From Gammaproteobacteria bacterium UBA2965 (GTDB taxonomy: Bacteria; Pseudomonadota; Gammaproteobacteria; Pseudomonadales; Azotimanducaceae), in NCBI GenBank assembly GCA_002348385.1, contig DEBD01000028.1:38192-102191 (forward strand): DNA of 64,000 nt, given 5' to 3'. The notes under the pieces are model-generated. The model did not search any database. It saw only the letters and a list, made by a program, of their open reading frames with translations, and was not told where the DNA came from. A program made the position numbers and the translations under genes. Every line of letters begins with the position of its first letter. The stretch's first letter is position 1. This document shows positions 51,407 through 60,763 of the stretch, piece by piece.

Positions 51407-53811
51407 TTCCGCAGCAAGCGAACGTTGGGAGCTAACAGAGGCCCGATCTGGTGAAGCGGAGCCGGCTTTGCGAACAGGTATCCCTGGGCGAACTCGCATT
51501 GGTGCTGCAGCAGAAATTCGAGCTGCTCGGGCGTTTCTACGCCTTCGGCCACAACCTCCGTGTCCAGGCGGTGAGCCATGGCGATGACGGCCGACGTGAT
51601 CGCCATGTCGTCCACGCTGTCGGGGATGTTGCTGATGAAGCTGCGGTCTACCTTCACCGTGTCGATGGGGAACTTCTTCAGATGGTTCAGCGACGAGTAG
51701 CCGGTGCCGAAGTCGTCAATGGCCAGCTTTACGCCAAGGTTGTGCAGCTGGCGCACCGTTTCAGATGCGCCGTCCACGTCTTGCATCAGCATGGTTTCGG
51801 TGATCTCTAATTCCAGATGACTCGGGTCCAGGCCGGACAGCCGCAGGGATTTGCCGATTGTGCTCACCAGGTTGGGATCGCGGAACTGCCTGGGCGAAAT
51901 GTTCACCGCGGTAGTGATGGGAGCCCCATTTTCGGCGGAGAGCTGCACGGTCGCATGACATGCGGTGTCGATGATCCAGTTGCCCATGTCCACGATGGCG
52001 CTGGTTTCCTCCGCCACGTCGATGAACTCGCCGGGTGCCAGAAGGCCGCGTTCGGGGTGCTGCCAGCGCACCAGGGCCTCCACGCCCACCACTTTATAGT
52101 CGGCGAGTCGAATCTTCGGCTGATAGAACAGCACCAACTCGTCGTGCTCGAGCGCACGGCACAGCTCGTCTTTCACCCGCAATCTGCGGCTGGAGTTGGT
52201 GTTCATTTCCTCGTTGTAAAACTGGTAGTTGTTGCGTCCCAGTTCCTTGGCGCGATACATAGCGAGATCCGCGTTCTGCATTAGCTCCGTGGCGTGGGCT
52301 CCGTCCTTAGGAATTATGGTGATGCCGATGCTGGTGGTTACTACCAGCTGCTGGCCGTTGATGGTAGTGGGCTGTTGAAAGAGTTTGAGAATCTTCTCGG
52401 CTACCAGGCTTGCGTCGGTTGTGCTGGAGATGTCGGCCAGCAGGATGGTGAACTCGTCGCCCCCTAGCCGGCCTACCGTGTCGTCTGTGCGTACGCTCTG
52501 GCCCAGGCGTTGTGCAACCGCCTGCAGCAGCGCGTCACCTGCCTCGTGTCCGAGGGTGTCGTTGACCTGCTTGAACTGATCGAGGTCCAGGTACAGCAAC
52601 GCCGCCAGCCGCTCGGTACGATTGCTGCGTTCGATGACCTGGGTAAGGCGATCGTAGAACAGGCGGCGGTTAGCCAGGTCGGTGAGTGTGTCGTAAAAAG
52701 CCATGCGCTCCATGTGTTGCTGGCTGCGCTTGGTTTCGGTGATGTCGGCCACCTGCAGGATGCAGTACGACGGTTTGCCGTCCCGGCAGCGTTGCAGCAC
52801 CAGGTGCATATTGGTCCAGATCTCCTGCCCGCTCGCCTGCAGCATGCGTTGCTCCGTGCGCAGGGCTTCCTGCTCGCCATTGGCAAGTCGGCGCAGCATC
52901 TCCTCGGCCCGCGGGCGCTCGTCCGCGGGAAGCAGGTGCGAAAAATGCAGGTTGGCAAAGCGTGCAGTGTCGTACTCCAGCAGATCGCCCGCGAAGCGAT
53001 TCGCCTGAAATACGTTGCCGTCCATGTTCAGCAGCAGAATACCGATGGGGGCATTTTCGAACGCGCTTCGGAACCGTTCCTCGCTGACTCGCAGTTGCTC
53101 CTGTGTAGCTCGTATTTCCCGCAGATCTTTTGCAATGCATAGAAAGCAGGGTCCCTCTCCAAGATCTAGGGTCGTCGCTGACACGAGGGCGGGAATCTCG
53201 TCGCCGGCGCGCGTTCTGAACACCATCTCGAGGTTGGTGAAGTAGCCGTGAGTCAGCAGCAGTTCGGCGGGCGCGGCGATATCGGCGGGATCGGACATGA
53301 TCCCCAGTTCGGGCAGGGAGTAGTTCACCAGCTGGTGGCGCTCATAACCGGAGGCTTGAACGAACGCGTCGTTGATATCGCGGATGGTCAGGTCGGACTG
53401 CCGGATGATCACGATGCCATCCGGGCTGCGGCTGAACACCTGCTGGAATTTCTGCTGATTTTGCTCCAGCGCGTTGCTGCTCAGGGGCGACACGTGCATG
53501 GACATGGGTGCGCTGGATTGCCTCGTGGCGGGGCGGGCCAGCTTTACGGATTCCAGCCATCTTGCCGGGCCGATGCTGCCGTTCGCTGTGAACGCTTCGC
53601 CCAGGCCTGGTCGATGGGCGTGGTCCGCCTGGGAGCCTTCGCGGCGCTGCAGATAGACGGCGAGTACGAGCCATACCAGGATTGCCGTGCCCGATACGGG
53701 CAGCACCAGATGGGGCAGGGTGTACAGCAAAGAAAGCTGCAGTAACCCGCAAACGGGCACGCCTGCCCCCAGAGCAAGCCTCGCTGGACTTGGTTTGCGT
53801 GTTGTCCTCAT
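51403..53811 (-). CDS. membrane PAS-PAS-GGDEF-EAL protein (cyclic di-GMP turnover)
   Basis: An 802-residue signalling protein. The N-terminus has two hydrophobic stretches (about 12-47); a PAS domain at about 116-240, a second PAS/PAC at about 245-370, a GGDEF domain with intact RLGGDEFTILL near 450, and an EAL domain with EALVRW near 577, plus NISPRQFRD, LEITETMLM, IDDFGTGYSSL and VAEGVETPEQ. Both catalytic motifs look intact, so it may make or degrade c-di-GMP depending on the PAS signal. Its stop overlaps that of the convergent LtaS-like gene by four bases. Confidence 0.92.
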   Translation of the reverse strand: MRTTRKPSPARLALGAGVPVCGLLQLSLLYTLPHLVLPVSGTAILVWLVLAVYLQRREGSQADHAHRPGLGEAFTANGSIGPARWLESVKLARPATRQSSAPMSMHVSPLSSNALEQNQQKFQQVFSRSPDGIVIIRQSDLTIRDINDAFVQASGYERHQLVNYSLPELGIMSDPADIAAPAELLLTHGYFTNLEMVFRTRAGDEIPALVSATTLDLGEGPCFLCIAKDLREIRATQEQLRVSEERFRSAFENAPIGILLLNMDGNVFQANRFAGDLLEYDTARFANLHFSHLLPADERPRAEEMLRRLANGEQEALRTEQRMLQASGQEIWTNMHLVLQRCRDGKPSYCILQVADITETKRSQQHMERMAFYDTLTDLANRRLFYDRLTQVIERSNRTERLAALLYLDLDQFKQVNDTLGHEAGDALLQAVAQRLGQSVRTDDTVGRLGGDEFTILLADISSTTDASLVAEKILKLFQQPTTINGQQLVVTTSIGITIIPKDGAHATELMQNADLAMYRAKELGRNNYQFYNEEMNTNSSRRLRVKDELCRALEHDELVLFYQPKIRLADYKVVGVEALVRWQHPERGLLAPGEFIDVAEETSAIVDMGNWIIDTACHATVQLSAENGAPITTAVNISPRQFRDPNLVSTIGKSLRLSGLDPSHLELEITETMLMQDVDGASETVRQLHNLGVKLAIDDFGTGYSSLNHLKKFPIDTVKVDRSFISNIPDSVDDMAITSAVIAMAHRLDTEVVAEGVETPEQLEFLLQHQCEFAQGYLFAKPAPLHQIGPLLAPNVRLLRN

Positions 53812-53861
53812 CGGGAAGGCCTCGTTATCCTGTGTGCCTGTGCCTGAATTAGGCGTCGTCC

Positions 53862-54275
53862 ATGAACATGACGCTCAAGCTTACGGTGGGTGGTCAGGGC
53901 CTCTATGACATCACTCACAAAGTCTCGGATTGCGTGCAGAGTTCCGGAGTAATTGAGGGATTGGTCACACTGTTCATACGCCATACCTCGGCAAGCCTGC
54001 TGATCCAGGAGAATGCGGATCCCAGCGTGCAGCGAGATCTGGAAGCCTGGTTGAATCGCCTGGTACCGGAAGACGACGGGCTGTACACACACACGCTGGA
54101 AGGCCCGGACGATATGCCCGCTCATATCAAGTCGGCGCTTACCGCCTGCAGCCTTAGCCTGCCGCTCAACGACGGTAGCCTGATGCTGGGAACGTGGCAG
54201 GGAATCTACCTGTGGGAGCATCGCCATCACCGAGGTGATCGCGAGGTGGTCGTCAGCGTGTTGAGTTCTCGCTGA
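53862..54275 (+). CDS. YjbQ-family protein
   Basis: A 137-residue single-domain UPF0047/YjbQ protein. Signatures: LFIRHTSASLLIQENADPSV, DMPAHIKSALTACSLSLPL and LMLGTWQGIYLWEHRHHRGDR (in part) with the conserved histidines. E. coli YjbQ has weak thiamin-phosphate synthase activity, but the true role of the family is unresolved. It begins at ATG 53862, 50 bases from the divergent GGDEF-EAL gene. Its last 23 bases overlap the 3' end of the convergent hypothetical gene. Confidence 0.88.
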   Translation: MNMTLKLTVGGQGLYDITHKVSDCVQSSGVIEGLVTLFIRHTSASLLIQENADPSVQRDLEAWLNRLVPEDDGLYTHTLEGPDDMPAHIKSALTACSLSLPLNDGSLMLGTWQGIYLWEHRHHRGDREVVVSVLSSR

Positions 54276-54657
54276 TGGTCTCCATCCAGCGGCGGTGCCC
54301 GTCCGGATCCAGAATCATCGACGAAAAGTAGAGCAGCAGGTCTTTGTGGTTCTGGGTGAGGCGCGCCTCCTGCATGGCGCGCTCGCCGGCCTTACTGTTG
54401 ATGAATTCGAAGCAAGCGCGGATGGCGTCATCGCTGCCCAGAACATCAGTGATGCGCTCGTTGACCAGATCGTGCAGGTCTTCCAGGTCCTCCGGATTTA
54501 CGCCGGCATCATGGGGGTCGAGCACCACGTTGGTCCACAAGGTGGCCACGTAAAGCCGGTACAGATTGCGGTCGAGGTAGGAGTCGGTTACCTGTGAACG
54601 CGTGGCGATGTCTTCGAGGATGGGGTCGAAGCGTGTTGCGAGGTCGGATATAGCCAT
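54253..54657 (-). CDS. hypothetical helical protein
   Basis: A 134-residue protein from ATG 54657 (MAISDLATRFDPILEDIA). It is predicted to be all-helical and acidic, with no signal peptide or transmembrane segment. I see LYRLYVATLWTNVVLDPHDAG, LEDLHDLVNERITDVLGSDD and LLYFSSMILDPDGHRRWMET, none matching a family I know. The frame extends to 54786 without similarity. It overlaps YjbQ by 23 bases tail to tail. The codon use looks like that of its neighbours, which supports it being real. Confidence 0.65.
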   Translation of the reverse strand: MAISDLATRFDPILEDIATRSQVTDSYLDRNLYRLYVATLWTNVVLDPHDAGVNPEDLEDLHDLVNERITDVLGSDDAIRACFEFINSKAGERAMQEARLTQNHKDLLLYFSSMILDPDGHRRWMETISENSTR

Positions 54658-54805
54658 CGGCACGCAGTTTACGTCTCGCCCGGACACCGGACAATCATTG
54701 CTGGTGCTTGCATTGAGCGCGAGGCCGGCATTCGCGTTGCATCCCACCCATCGGCTCTTGTACCTTGGGCGTCCTTTTCGGGGCATCTTGGGATGAGACG
54801 GCGTA

Positions 54806-55936
54806 GTGTTGCAATTCGATCAGGTTGAGCTGCCCGCGGCGGCAGAGGCGCTGCGTGCGCAGGTACGCGAGTTTCTTCGCGAGCAGGCGGCGCAGCTACC
54901 GCGCCCAAACTCGGATTTCGGATCCGGGCACGACCCGGAATTCTCCGCCCGAGTAGGCGCTAAGGGATGGATCGGGATGACCTGGCCCAAGGAGTACGGT
55001 GGCGGCGAGCGCAGTTTCTTTGAGCGTTACGTAGTCACCGAGGAACTCCTGGCGGCGGGCGCTCCGGTGGGCGCTCATTGGATCGCAGATCGTCAGAGTG
55101 GCGCATTGATTCTGCGCTACGGCACCGAGGCGCAGAAACAGCAATACGTGCCGCCCATTACCCGGGGAGAGAGCTTCTTTTCCATCGGCATGAGCGAGCC
55201 CAACTCGGGATCCGACCTGGCGTCGGTGCGAACAACCGCCCAACGAACGGCGGATGGCTGGCTGGTCAACGGTACCAAGCTTTGGTCTACCGATGCGCAT
55301 CGCAATCACCATATGATTGCCTTGGTGCGCACCGAACCCTTGGGAGACAATCGCCACGCCGGGCTATCGCAACTAGTGATTGATCTGCGCAACGATGGCG
55401 CCGAGATCCGTCCCATCAAGAATATTTCCGGTCATGAAGACTTCAACGAGGTGGTTTTTGCCGACGTGCTCATTCCCGAAGACCGGGTGGTGGGAGAGCC
55501 GGGTAACGGGTGGCAGCAGGTAACCAGCGAGCTGGCCTACGAGCGGAGCGGGCCCGAACGGTTTCTTTCCGCCTACCGTGTGTTCGTGGAACTGGTCCGT
55601 CTGGTGGGCGACACGCCGGCTCCCCACGAGGCGGATGCTATCGGCCGGATCGCGTCGCATCTGATGACATTGCGGCGCATGTCCATATCCGTCGCAGGGA
55701 TGCTGGAGGAGGGCAAGAGCCCCGAGGTCGAAGCGGCGCTGGTGAAGGAACTCGGCAACAACTTCGAAAAGCTGGTGCCGGAGATTGCCCGCATGGCGGC
55801 GCCCCTTGCCGCTGAGTCCACCGATTTCAGGCGGGCTTTTACGGATACTTTGTTGGGTTCTCCGGCGTTCACCATTCGCGGTGGCACGCGGGAAATATTG
55901 CGCGGTGTCATCGCGCGCGGATTGGGGCTGCGTTGA
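54806..55936 (+). CDS. acyl-CoA dehydrogenase, subunit of a paired set (large)
   Basis: A 376-residue acyl-CoA dehydrogenase. FAD and substrate motifs: SFFSIGMSEPNSGSDLASVR, WLVNGTKLWSTDAH and, at the end, IRGGTREILRGVIARGLGLR. The start is GTG 54806, with only a weak ribosome site. The next gene, a shorter acyl-CoA dehydrogenase homologue, begins on its stop codon (TGATG). Such adjacent unlike pairs occur in alpha2-beta2 dehydrogenases that act on bulky acyl-CoA, for instance steroid side chains in actinobacteria; that function is inference here. Confidence 0.87.
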   Translation: MLQFDQVELPAAAEALRAQVREFLREQAAQLPRPNSDFGSGHDPEFSARVGAKGWIGMTWPKEYGGGERSFFERYVVTEELLAAGAPVGAHWIADRQSGALILRYGTEAQKQQYVPPITRGESFFSIGMSEPNSGSDLASVRTTAQRTADGWLVNGTKLWSTDAHRNHHMIALVRTEPLGDNRHAGLSQLVIDLRNDGAEIRPIKNISGHEDFNEVVFADVLIPEDRVVGEPGNGWQQVTSELAYERSGPERFLSAYRVFVELVRLVGDTPAPHEADAIGRIASHLMTLRRMSISVAGMLEEGKSPEVEAALVKELGNNFEKLVPEIARMAAPLAAESTDFRRAFTDTLLGSPAFTIRGGTREILRGVIARGLGLR

Positions 55937-56886
55937 TGAGTACCGATACCCTGCATATAGATACCGCATCGCGAATCTTCGGCGACCACTGCGACAAGGC
56001 GTTGTTGGATGCGGCCGAAGCCGGCGAGTTTCCCCAGGCCCTGTGTCAGGTGCTGGCCGACAACGGATTTCTGCAGTTGGCCATGCACGATTCGGGGTTC
56101 GCCCTGGCGGATGCTTTTGCCGTGATACGCATTGCCGGCCGCCACGCGTTGCCCGTGCCCTTGGCAGAGATCATGCTGGCTAATCGTTGGCTGAATCAGA
56201 CCGATGCGCTAGCAACCGTGGGGTTGGCCGCAGGTGAGAAGATAACGGCCGCCCCCTGGGCGACACAAGCAAAGCTGGTGGTGGGCGTTTCCGAGCTGGG
56301 TGCGGACGCCATCGTGGTCCGGGTGGGGGACGTTGAGCAGGGCGCCAACCTGGCCGGGGAGTCACGTGACCAAGTGGCGGCAACGGCATCGGAGCCCCTT
56401 GCTTGTGGCTCGGACGAGCCATACGAGTTGCTTGCCCTGGCACGCACTGTGCAGACCGCGGGCGCGTTGGAACGCGTGTTGGAGCTTTCGCTGGATTATG
56501 CGGGCGAACGTGAACAGTTCGGTCGGCCGATCTCCAAGTTTCAGGCCATTCAGCACAACCTGGCGGTGCTGGCGGCCGAGGTGGCCGCCGCGGTACGTGC
56601 CGGAGACGCCGCCGCCGCGGCCTTAGGGACGCCGCGCCAGCGCGTGGAAATCGCCGCCGCGAAAGCCCGCGTGGGCGAGGCGGCCGGCGTGGTGGCCGAG
56701 ATTGCCCATCAGGTTCACGGTGCCATGGGTTTTACCCACGAGCATCGATTGCATCACTTCACACGTAGGGCCTGGGCGTGGCGCGATGAGTTTGGCAACG
56801 ACGTGTTCTGGCGCCGCGAGCTGGGTGCGCACATTGCCAGTGTGGGTGCCGACGCCGTGTGGGACTTCATCGCCACCCGTGGCTGA
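55936..56886 (+). CDS. acyl-CoA dehydrogenase-like partner subunit (short)
   Basis: A 316-residue acyl-CoA dehydrogenase homologue, shorter than the usual 380. The middle domain is reduced, and the FAD-domain stretch with Met-Ser-Glu-Pro seen in the first gene is absent. The C-terminal domain is well kept: REQFGRPISKFQAIQHNLAV and QVHGAMGFTHEHRLHHFTRR. Losing part of the FAD site fits a beta subunit that needs the adjacent alpha subunit. The start codon shares a base with the preceding stop, and the next gene overlaps by eight bases. Confidence 0.83.
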   Translation: MSTDTLHIDTASRIFGDHCDKALLDAAEAGEFPQALCQVLADNGFLQLAMHDSGFALADAFAVIRIAGRHALPVPLAEIMLANRWLNQTDALATVGLAAGEKITAAPWATQAKLVVGVSELGADAIVVRVGDVEQGANLAGESRDQVAATASEPLACGSDEPYELLALARTVQTAGALERVLELSLDYAGEREQFGRPISKFQAIQHNLAVLAAEVAAAVRAGDAAAAALGTPRQRVEIAAAKARVGEAAGVVAEIAHQVHGAMGFTHEHRLHHFTRRAWAWRDEFGNDVFWRRELGAHIASVGADAVWDFIATRG

Positions 56887-57856
56887 CCCACTACCGGAGC
56901 GGCCCGAACCGCCCATTCGAATCGCTATCAGCGAGTGCCTGCTCGGTCGAGAGGTGCGCTACGACGGCAGCGCGTCGCGTTCGTCGTTTCCCCATTCCCT
57001 GTTGGACGGCCTGTTCGAATACCAAGGCATCTGCCCGGAGGTAGGTATCGGCATGAGCGTGCCGCGCAAACCGATCCGGCTGGTGGCAGACCGCGTGGAA
57101 GCGGTGCATGAGCCGGCACAGGATTACGCGCCCGCGCTCACCGATTTCGGTGTGTCGACGGCGCGGCGTATCAGTGACGTGGCCGGCTACGTGTTCATGA
57201 AGAACTCGCCCAGTTGCGGCCTCTATAAGGTGAAGGTGTATCCCGAAGACGGCGGTATGCCGCGCCGGGGCGGGCGTGGCGTCCACGCCGCCGCCGTGGT
57301 GGAAGCGCTGCCGGATCTCCCGGTGGAGGAGAACGGACGCCTCAACGACCCCGTGCTGCGCGAGAATTTCGTGACCCGGGTGTTCGCGTTCGCGCACTGG
57401 CATGCGTGTTTCGGCACCGACTACGCCACCAGCGGCCGCTTGAGCGCGTCGGGCTTGCTGGCCTTTCACAGCCGCTACAAGTACCTGCTCATGGCGCACA
57501 GCGTTCCCCACTACCAGCAAACGGGCCGTCTGCTCTCCGATTTGAAGGGAGACCTGGTTGCCAAGGCGGGCGAGTACCGCAGGGCGCTCATGGCGGGGCT
57601 GTCCAAGCCCGCCTCGCCGGGTGGTCATGCCAATGTGATGTCGCATCTGCAGGGCTATCTGAAGAAGCGGATCGGTGCGGAGAGCCGGCGCGAGATCGCC
57701 GAGCTAATTGCCGCCTATCAGCGTGGCGAGCAGCCGCTGATGGCGCCCCTGGCCCTGCTTGGTCACCACCTGCGCCGCTACCCCGACGAGTACGTGCTGC
57801 AGCAGACCTACCTGGATCCCCACCCCGGTTTCCCCGGCATGCGTCGTTGGCTGTAG
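56879..57856 (+). CDS. DUF523-DUF1722 (YbgA-type) protein
   Basis: A 325-residue two-domain protein. The N-terminal DUF523 part has IAISECLLGREVRYDG, CPEVGIGMSVPRKPIRLV and FMKNSPSCGLYKVKVY, with conserved cysteines in SECLLG, CPEVG and SPSCG that may hold a metal or iron-sulfur site. The C-terminal DUF1722/YbgA part has AFHSRYKYLLMAHSVPHY and YLKKRI. The start is GTG 56879, eight bases inside the preceding dehydrogenase gene. The biochemical role is unknown; relatives sit near photolyase genes in many bacteria, but none is here. Confidence 0.85.
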   Translation: MADPLPERPEPPIRIAISECLLGREVRYDGSASRSSFPHSLLDGLFEYQGICPEVGIGMSVPRKPIRLVADRVEAVHEPAQDYAPALTDFGVSTARRISDVAGYVFMKNSPSCGLYKVKVYPEDGGMPRRGGRGVHAAAVVEALPDLPVEENGRLNDPVLRENFVTRVFAFAHWHACFGTDYATSGRLSASGLLAFHSRYKYLLMAHSVPHYQQTGRLLSDLKGDLVAKAGEYRRALMAGLSKPASPGGHANVMSHLQGYLKKRIGAESRREIAELIAAYQRGEQPLMAPLALLGHHLRRYPDEYVLQQTYLDPHPGFPGMRRWL

Positions 57857-57890
57857 GCGCGGCCTCGACGCTTTTTGTTACGATCCGTTC

Positions 57891-58889
57891 ATGTTGGACA
57901 GGCAGCTGCAAGCAATCGCGGATGAGCCCGGGTGGTCACGAGCGCTCTCCGATCTGGTGGTGGACGTGGGCGACCTGCTCGACCTGCTGGGATTGACCCA
58001 TACAGACCTCGGCGTGGACGTTGATTCTGCGTTTCCGCTGAGGGTACCCAGAGGCTTCGTGGCGCGTATGAAGTACGGTGACGCCAACGATCCGCTGTTG
58101 CGCCAGGTACTGCCGCTGGCCGCGGAGCGTGAGCCGGCGGTGGGATTCGTGGAAGACCCGTTGCAGGAAGATGAGGCGGTTCTCGCTCCGGCGGTGATTC
58201 AGAAATATGCCGGCCGTGTGCTGCTGATCGCGGCGGGCGAGTGCGCGGTACATTGTCGATACTGCTTTCGCCGCAACTTTCCCTACGGACAGCACCGCCT
58301 GCGCGTAAGTGCCGAGTCGCTGAGTGCGATCCGTGCTGACCACACCATCAGTGAGGTGATTGCATCAGGCGGCGATCCGCTGATGCTTACCGACCGTCAC
58401 TGGGAGCGCCTGCTCGATGAGTTGGAGTCCATTGCTCACGTGCGTCGACTACGTATACACACGCGCTTGCCGGTGGTGATTCCCAGCCGGCTGACCCTCC
58501 GCCTGATCGACCGGCTGGCGGCCTCCCGGCTTCAGGTGGTCGTGGTCGTTCACGTCAACCACCCGAATGAAATCGGTGCGGAGCTGGCGCAGGGGACGGG
58601 CGAGCTGGTGCGGCGGGGTGTTACGGTGCTCAATCAGGCGGTTCTGCTCGCCGGCGTGAACGACAGCGCAGATGTCCTGGTGCAACTGTCCGAGGCGCTG
58701 TTTGCCGCGCAGATTCTGCCCTACTACCTGCACCTGCTGGATCCCGTTGCCGGCACCCGCCATCTGCAGGTGGAGGAGGAGCGAGCCTGCGCCTTGCATG
58801 CTGAGATACGTGACTGCCTGCCCGGCTACCTGGTGCCCCGGCTGGCCAGAGAAGTACCCGGGCAAACGGCCAAGCAGTGGCTGGCGTGA
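57891..58889 (+). CDS. epmB: EpmB: EF-P beta-lysylation protein (lysine 2,3-aminomutase family)
   Basis: A 332-residue radical SAM enzyme. Cluster cysteines are C118-C122-C125 (ECAVHCRYCFRRNFPY), and VIASGGDPLML plus PYYLHLLDPVAGT are typical of EpmB and lysine 2,3-aminomutases. EpmB converts alpha-lysine to (R)-beta-lysine, which EpmA attaches to elongation factor P; epmA and efp are not in this window. It is shorter than true lysine 2,3-aminomutases (over 400 residues), which supports EpmB. ATG 57891 has no strong ribosome site. Confidence 0.9.
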   Translation: MLDRQLQAIADEPGWSRALSDLVVDVGDLLDLLGLTHTDLGVDVDSAFPLRVPRGFVARMKYGDANDPLLRQVLPLAAEREPAVGFVEDPLQEDEAVLAPAVIQKYAGRVLLIAAGECAVHCRYCFRRNFPYGQHRLRVSAESLSAIRADHTISEVIASGGDPLMLTDRHWERLLDELESIAHVRRLRIHTRLPVVIPSRLTLRLIDRLAASRLQVVVVVHVNHPNEIGAELAQGTGELVRRGVTVLNQAVLLAGVNDSADVLVQLSEALFAAQILPYYLHLLDPVAGTRHLQVEEERACALHAEIRDCLPGYLVPRLAREVPGQTAKQWLA

Positions 58890-58920
58890 GTAGGATCGTG
58901 CAAAACTCGGAGTCACGGCC

Positions 58921-60084
58921 GTGAGTTTTTCGGACATCTCCCGCTGGCTGGATGATCGTCGCCGGCAGAGCCTGCAGCGGCGCCGCCGCGTGGTGGAGAG
59001 CGCCCAGGGACCGACGTTGCAGGTTGAAGGCAGGCAGCTGCTGAACTTCTGCAGCAACGACTACCTGGGATTGGCCAACGACCCCCGGATTCGAGAAGCG
59101 TTCAAGCAGGGTGTGGACGAGTGGGGTGTGGGCGCGGGTGCGTCGCATCTGATCAGTGGTCACACGCGAGCGCACCATGCGCTGGAGGAGGCGCTCGCCG
59201 ATTTTGTTGGCCGGCCCCGCGCGCTGCTGTTCTCCAGCGGTTATGCGGCCAACATGGGAACGATCAACTCGTTGGTGAGCGTAGGTGATCACGTGTTCGA
59301 AGATCGGTTGAACCACGCGTCGCTGCTGGATGGTGGTTGGATCAGCCGAGCTGAGTTTTCCTGGTTCGCGCACAATGACCCAGCAGATCTGCAGCGCGGG
59401 ATGGCGGAGCTTGCCGGCACTTCCGGCAGACGGCTCGTGGTCAGTGACGGCACATTCAGCATGGATGGCGATACCTGCGATCTGGATGCACTCATTGAAG
59501 TGGCGGCGGCTCACGATGGCTGGCTGATGATCGATGATGCTCACGGATTTGGGGTGAGCGGGCACCAGGGTCGCGGCCTGGTCGACCCGCTACGTTACGG
59601 TACGGATGACGTTCCCGTATTGGTGGGTACCCTGGGTAAGGCTTTCGGAACGGCAGGCGCGTTCGTGGCCGGAGACGAAGCGTTGATCGAAATGCTGATA
59701 CAGCGGGCACGCAACTACGTGTTCAGCACTGCCCTACCCTCTGCGGTAGCGACGGCAACGCTCAAGAGCCTGGAGCTCGTCGCGGAAGAACAGTGGCGCC
59801 GCGATCACCTTCAGGCGCTTGTCACGCGTTTTCGTGCCGGTGTTGCGGCGCACGACTGCGACCTCTTGCCGTCAGACTCCCCCATCCAGCCCATTGTGGT
59901 GGGCGATCCGAACCGTGCGCTGTCGCTCAGCGCGCACCTGGAAGGCCTTGGGATGCTGGTTACGGCCATCCGGCCTCCCACGGTGCCCGAAGGCACGTCC
60001 AGGTTAAGGATCACGCTTACCGCAGCGCATACCGAGGCCCATGTGGATAGGCTGGTTGAAGCCCTGGGGCAAGGCTGTGGCTGA
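58921..60084 (+). CDS. bioF: BioF: 8-amino-7-oxononanoate synthase
   Basis: A 387-residue PLP enzyme of the alpha-oxoamine synthase family that condenses pimeloyl-ACP/CoA with alanine, the first step of biotin ring assembly. Motifs: LLNFCSNDYLGLANDPRI, GAGASHLISGHTRAHHALE, DAHGFGV (PLP aspartate near 206) and the Schiff-base lysine K240 in GTLGKAFGTAG. GTG 58921 is the start, 31 bases after epmB. bioD overlaps the end by eight bases. Confidence 0.93.
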   Translation: MSFSDISRWLDDRRRQSLQRRRRVVESAQGPTLQVEGRQLLNFCSNDYLGLANDPRIREAFKQGVDEWGVGAGASHLISGHTRAHHALEEALADFVGRPRALLFSSGYAANMGTINSLVSVGDHVFEDRLNHASLLDGGWISRAEFSWFAHNDPADLQRGMAELAGTSGRRLVVSDGTFSMDGDTCDLDALIEVAAAHDGWLMIDDAHGFGVSGHQGRGLVDPLRYGTDDVPVLVGTLGKAFGTAGAFVAGDEALIEMLIQRARNYVFSTALPSAVATATLKSLELVAEEQWRRDHLQALVTRFRAGVAAHDCDLLPSDSPIQPIVVGDPNRALSLSAHLEGLGMLVTAIRPPTVPEGTSRLRITLTAAHTEAHVDRLVEALGQGCG

Positions 60085-60763
60085 CGGCTGTTTTGTGACG
60101 GGAACCGATACCGGTGTCGGCAAGACATTGGTGGCGGGCGGGTTGCTGCTGCGGGTGGCCAGGGCTGGATTGCGCACCGGGGCACTCAAGCCAGTGGCTG
60201 CCGGCGCCTTTCGTCAGGGTGACCAATGGGTGAACGAAGACGGTCTCGAGCTGGCACGCTTGAGCAGCGCGGATCAGTCCTACGAGGAGGTCAATCCAGT
60301 GGTGCTGGAGGCGGCCATTGCGCCGCACATCGCCGCGGCCCAGCAGGACCGACCGCTGCTGCTTGATGAACTGGTCGGCGCCGCGCGCCGGGTGACCGAA
60401 CGCGAGGACGTCGATTTCGTGGTGGTAGAGGGCGCGGGCGGCTGGTTGGTTCCACTCAATGACCACGAAACTCTGGCCGATCTGGCCGCGGCGTTGGGGC
60501 TGCCCGCGGTGCTGGTAGTGGGTATGAAGCTGGGTTGCCTGAGCCATGCCATGCTGACGGTGCACGCGATCAACACTGCCGGGGTGCGGCTCGGTGGTTG
60601 GGTGGCCAGCTGCATCGATCCGGACATGGACGTATTGCAGGAGAACCTGGCGACCTTGCGTGAGTGCATGCCTGGCCCCTGCCTGGGGGTGGTGGAGCAT
60701 CTGGCCGAACCCACTGCAGAGGCGGCTGCTTCCTTTATCGATGTAGGCGCGCTATTGAAATGA
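60077..60763 (+). CDS. bioD: BioD: dethiobiotin synthetase
   Basis: A 228-residue dethiobiotin synthetase. GTG 60077 gives the N-terminus [22 protein letters not shown], with the P-loop GTDTGVGKT at residues 9-17. Other family segments are [24 protein letters not shown] and [13 protein letters not shown]. It closes the ureido ring of dethiobiotin using CO2 and ATP. It overlaps both neighbours, bioF by eight bases and bioA by four (ATGA). Confidence 0.93.
   Translation: MADGCFVTGTDTGVGKTLVAGGLLLRVARAGLRTGALKPVAAGAFRQGDQWVNEDGLELARLSSADQSYEEVNPVVLEAAIAPHIAAAQQDRPLLLDELVGAARRVTEREDVDFVVVEGAGGWLVPLNDHETLADLAAALGLPAVLVVGMKLGCLSHAMLTVHAINTAGVRLGGWVASCIDPDMDVLQENLATLRECMPGPCLGVVEHLAEPTAEAAASFIDVGALLK

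Noticed and set aside
57857..57890. Possible terminator (GCG..CGC followed by TTTTTG) before epmB
   Set aside because: The stem is only about three pairs long and would be too unstable.
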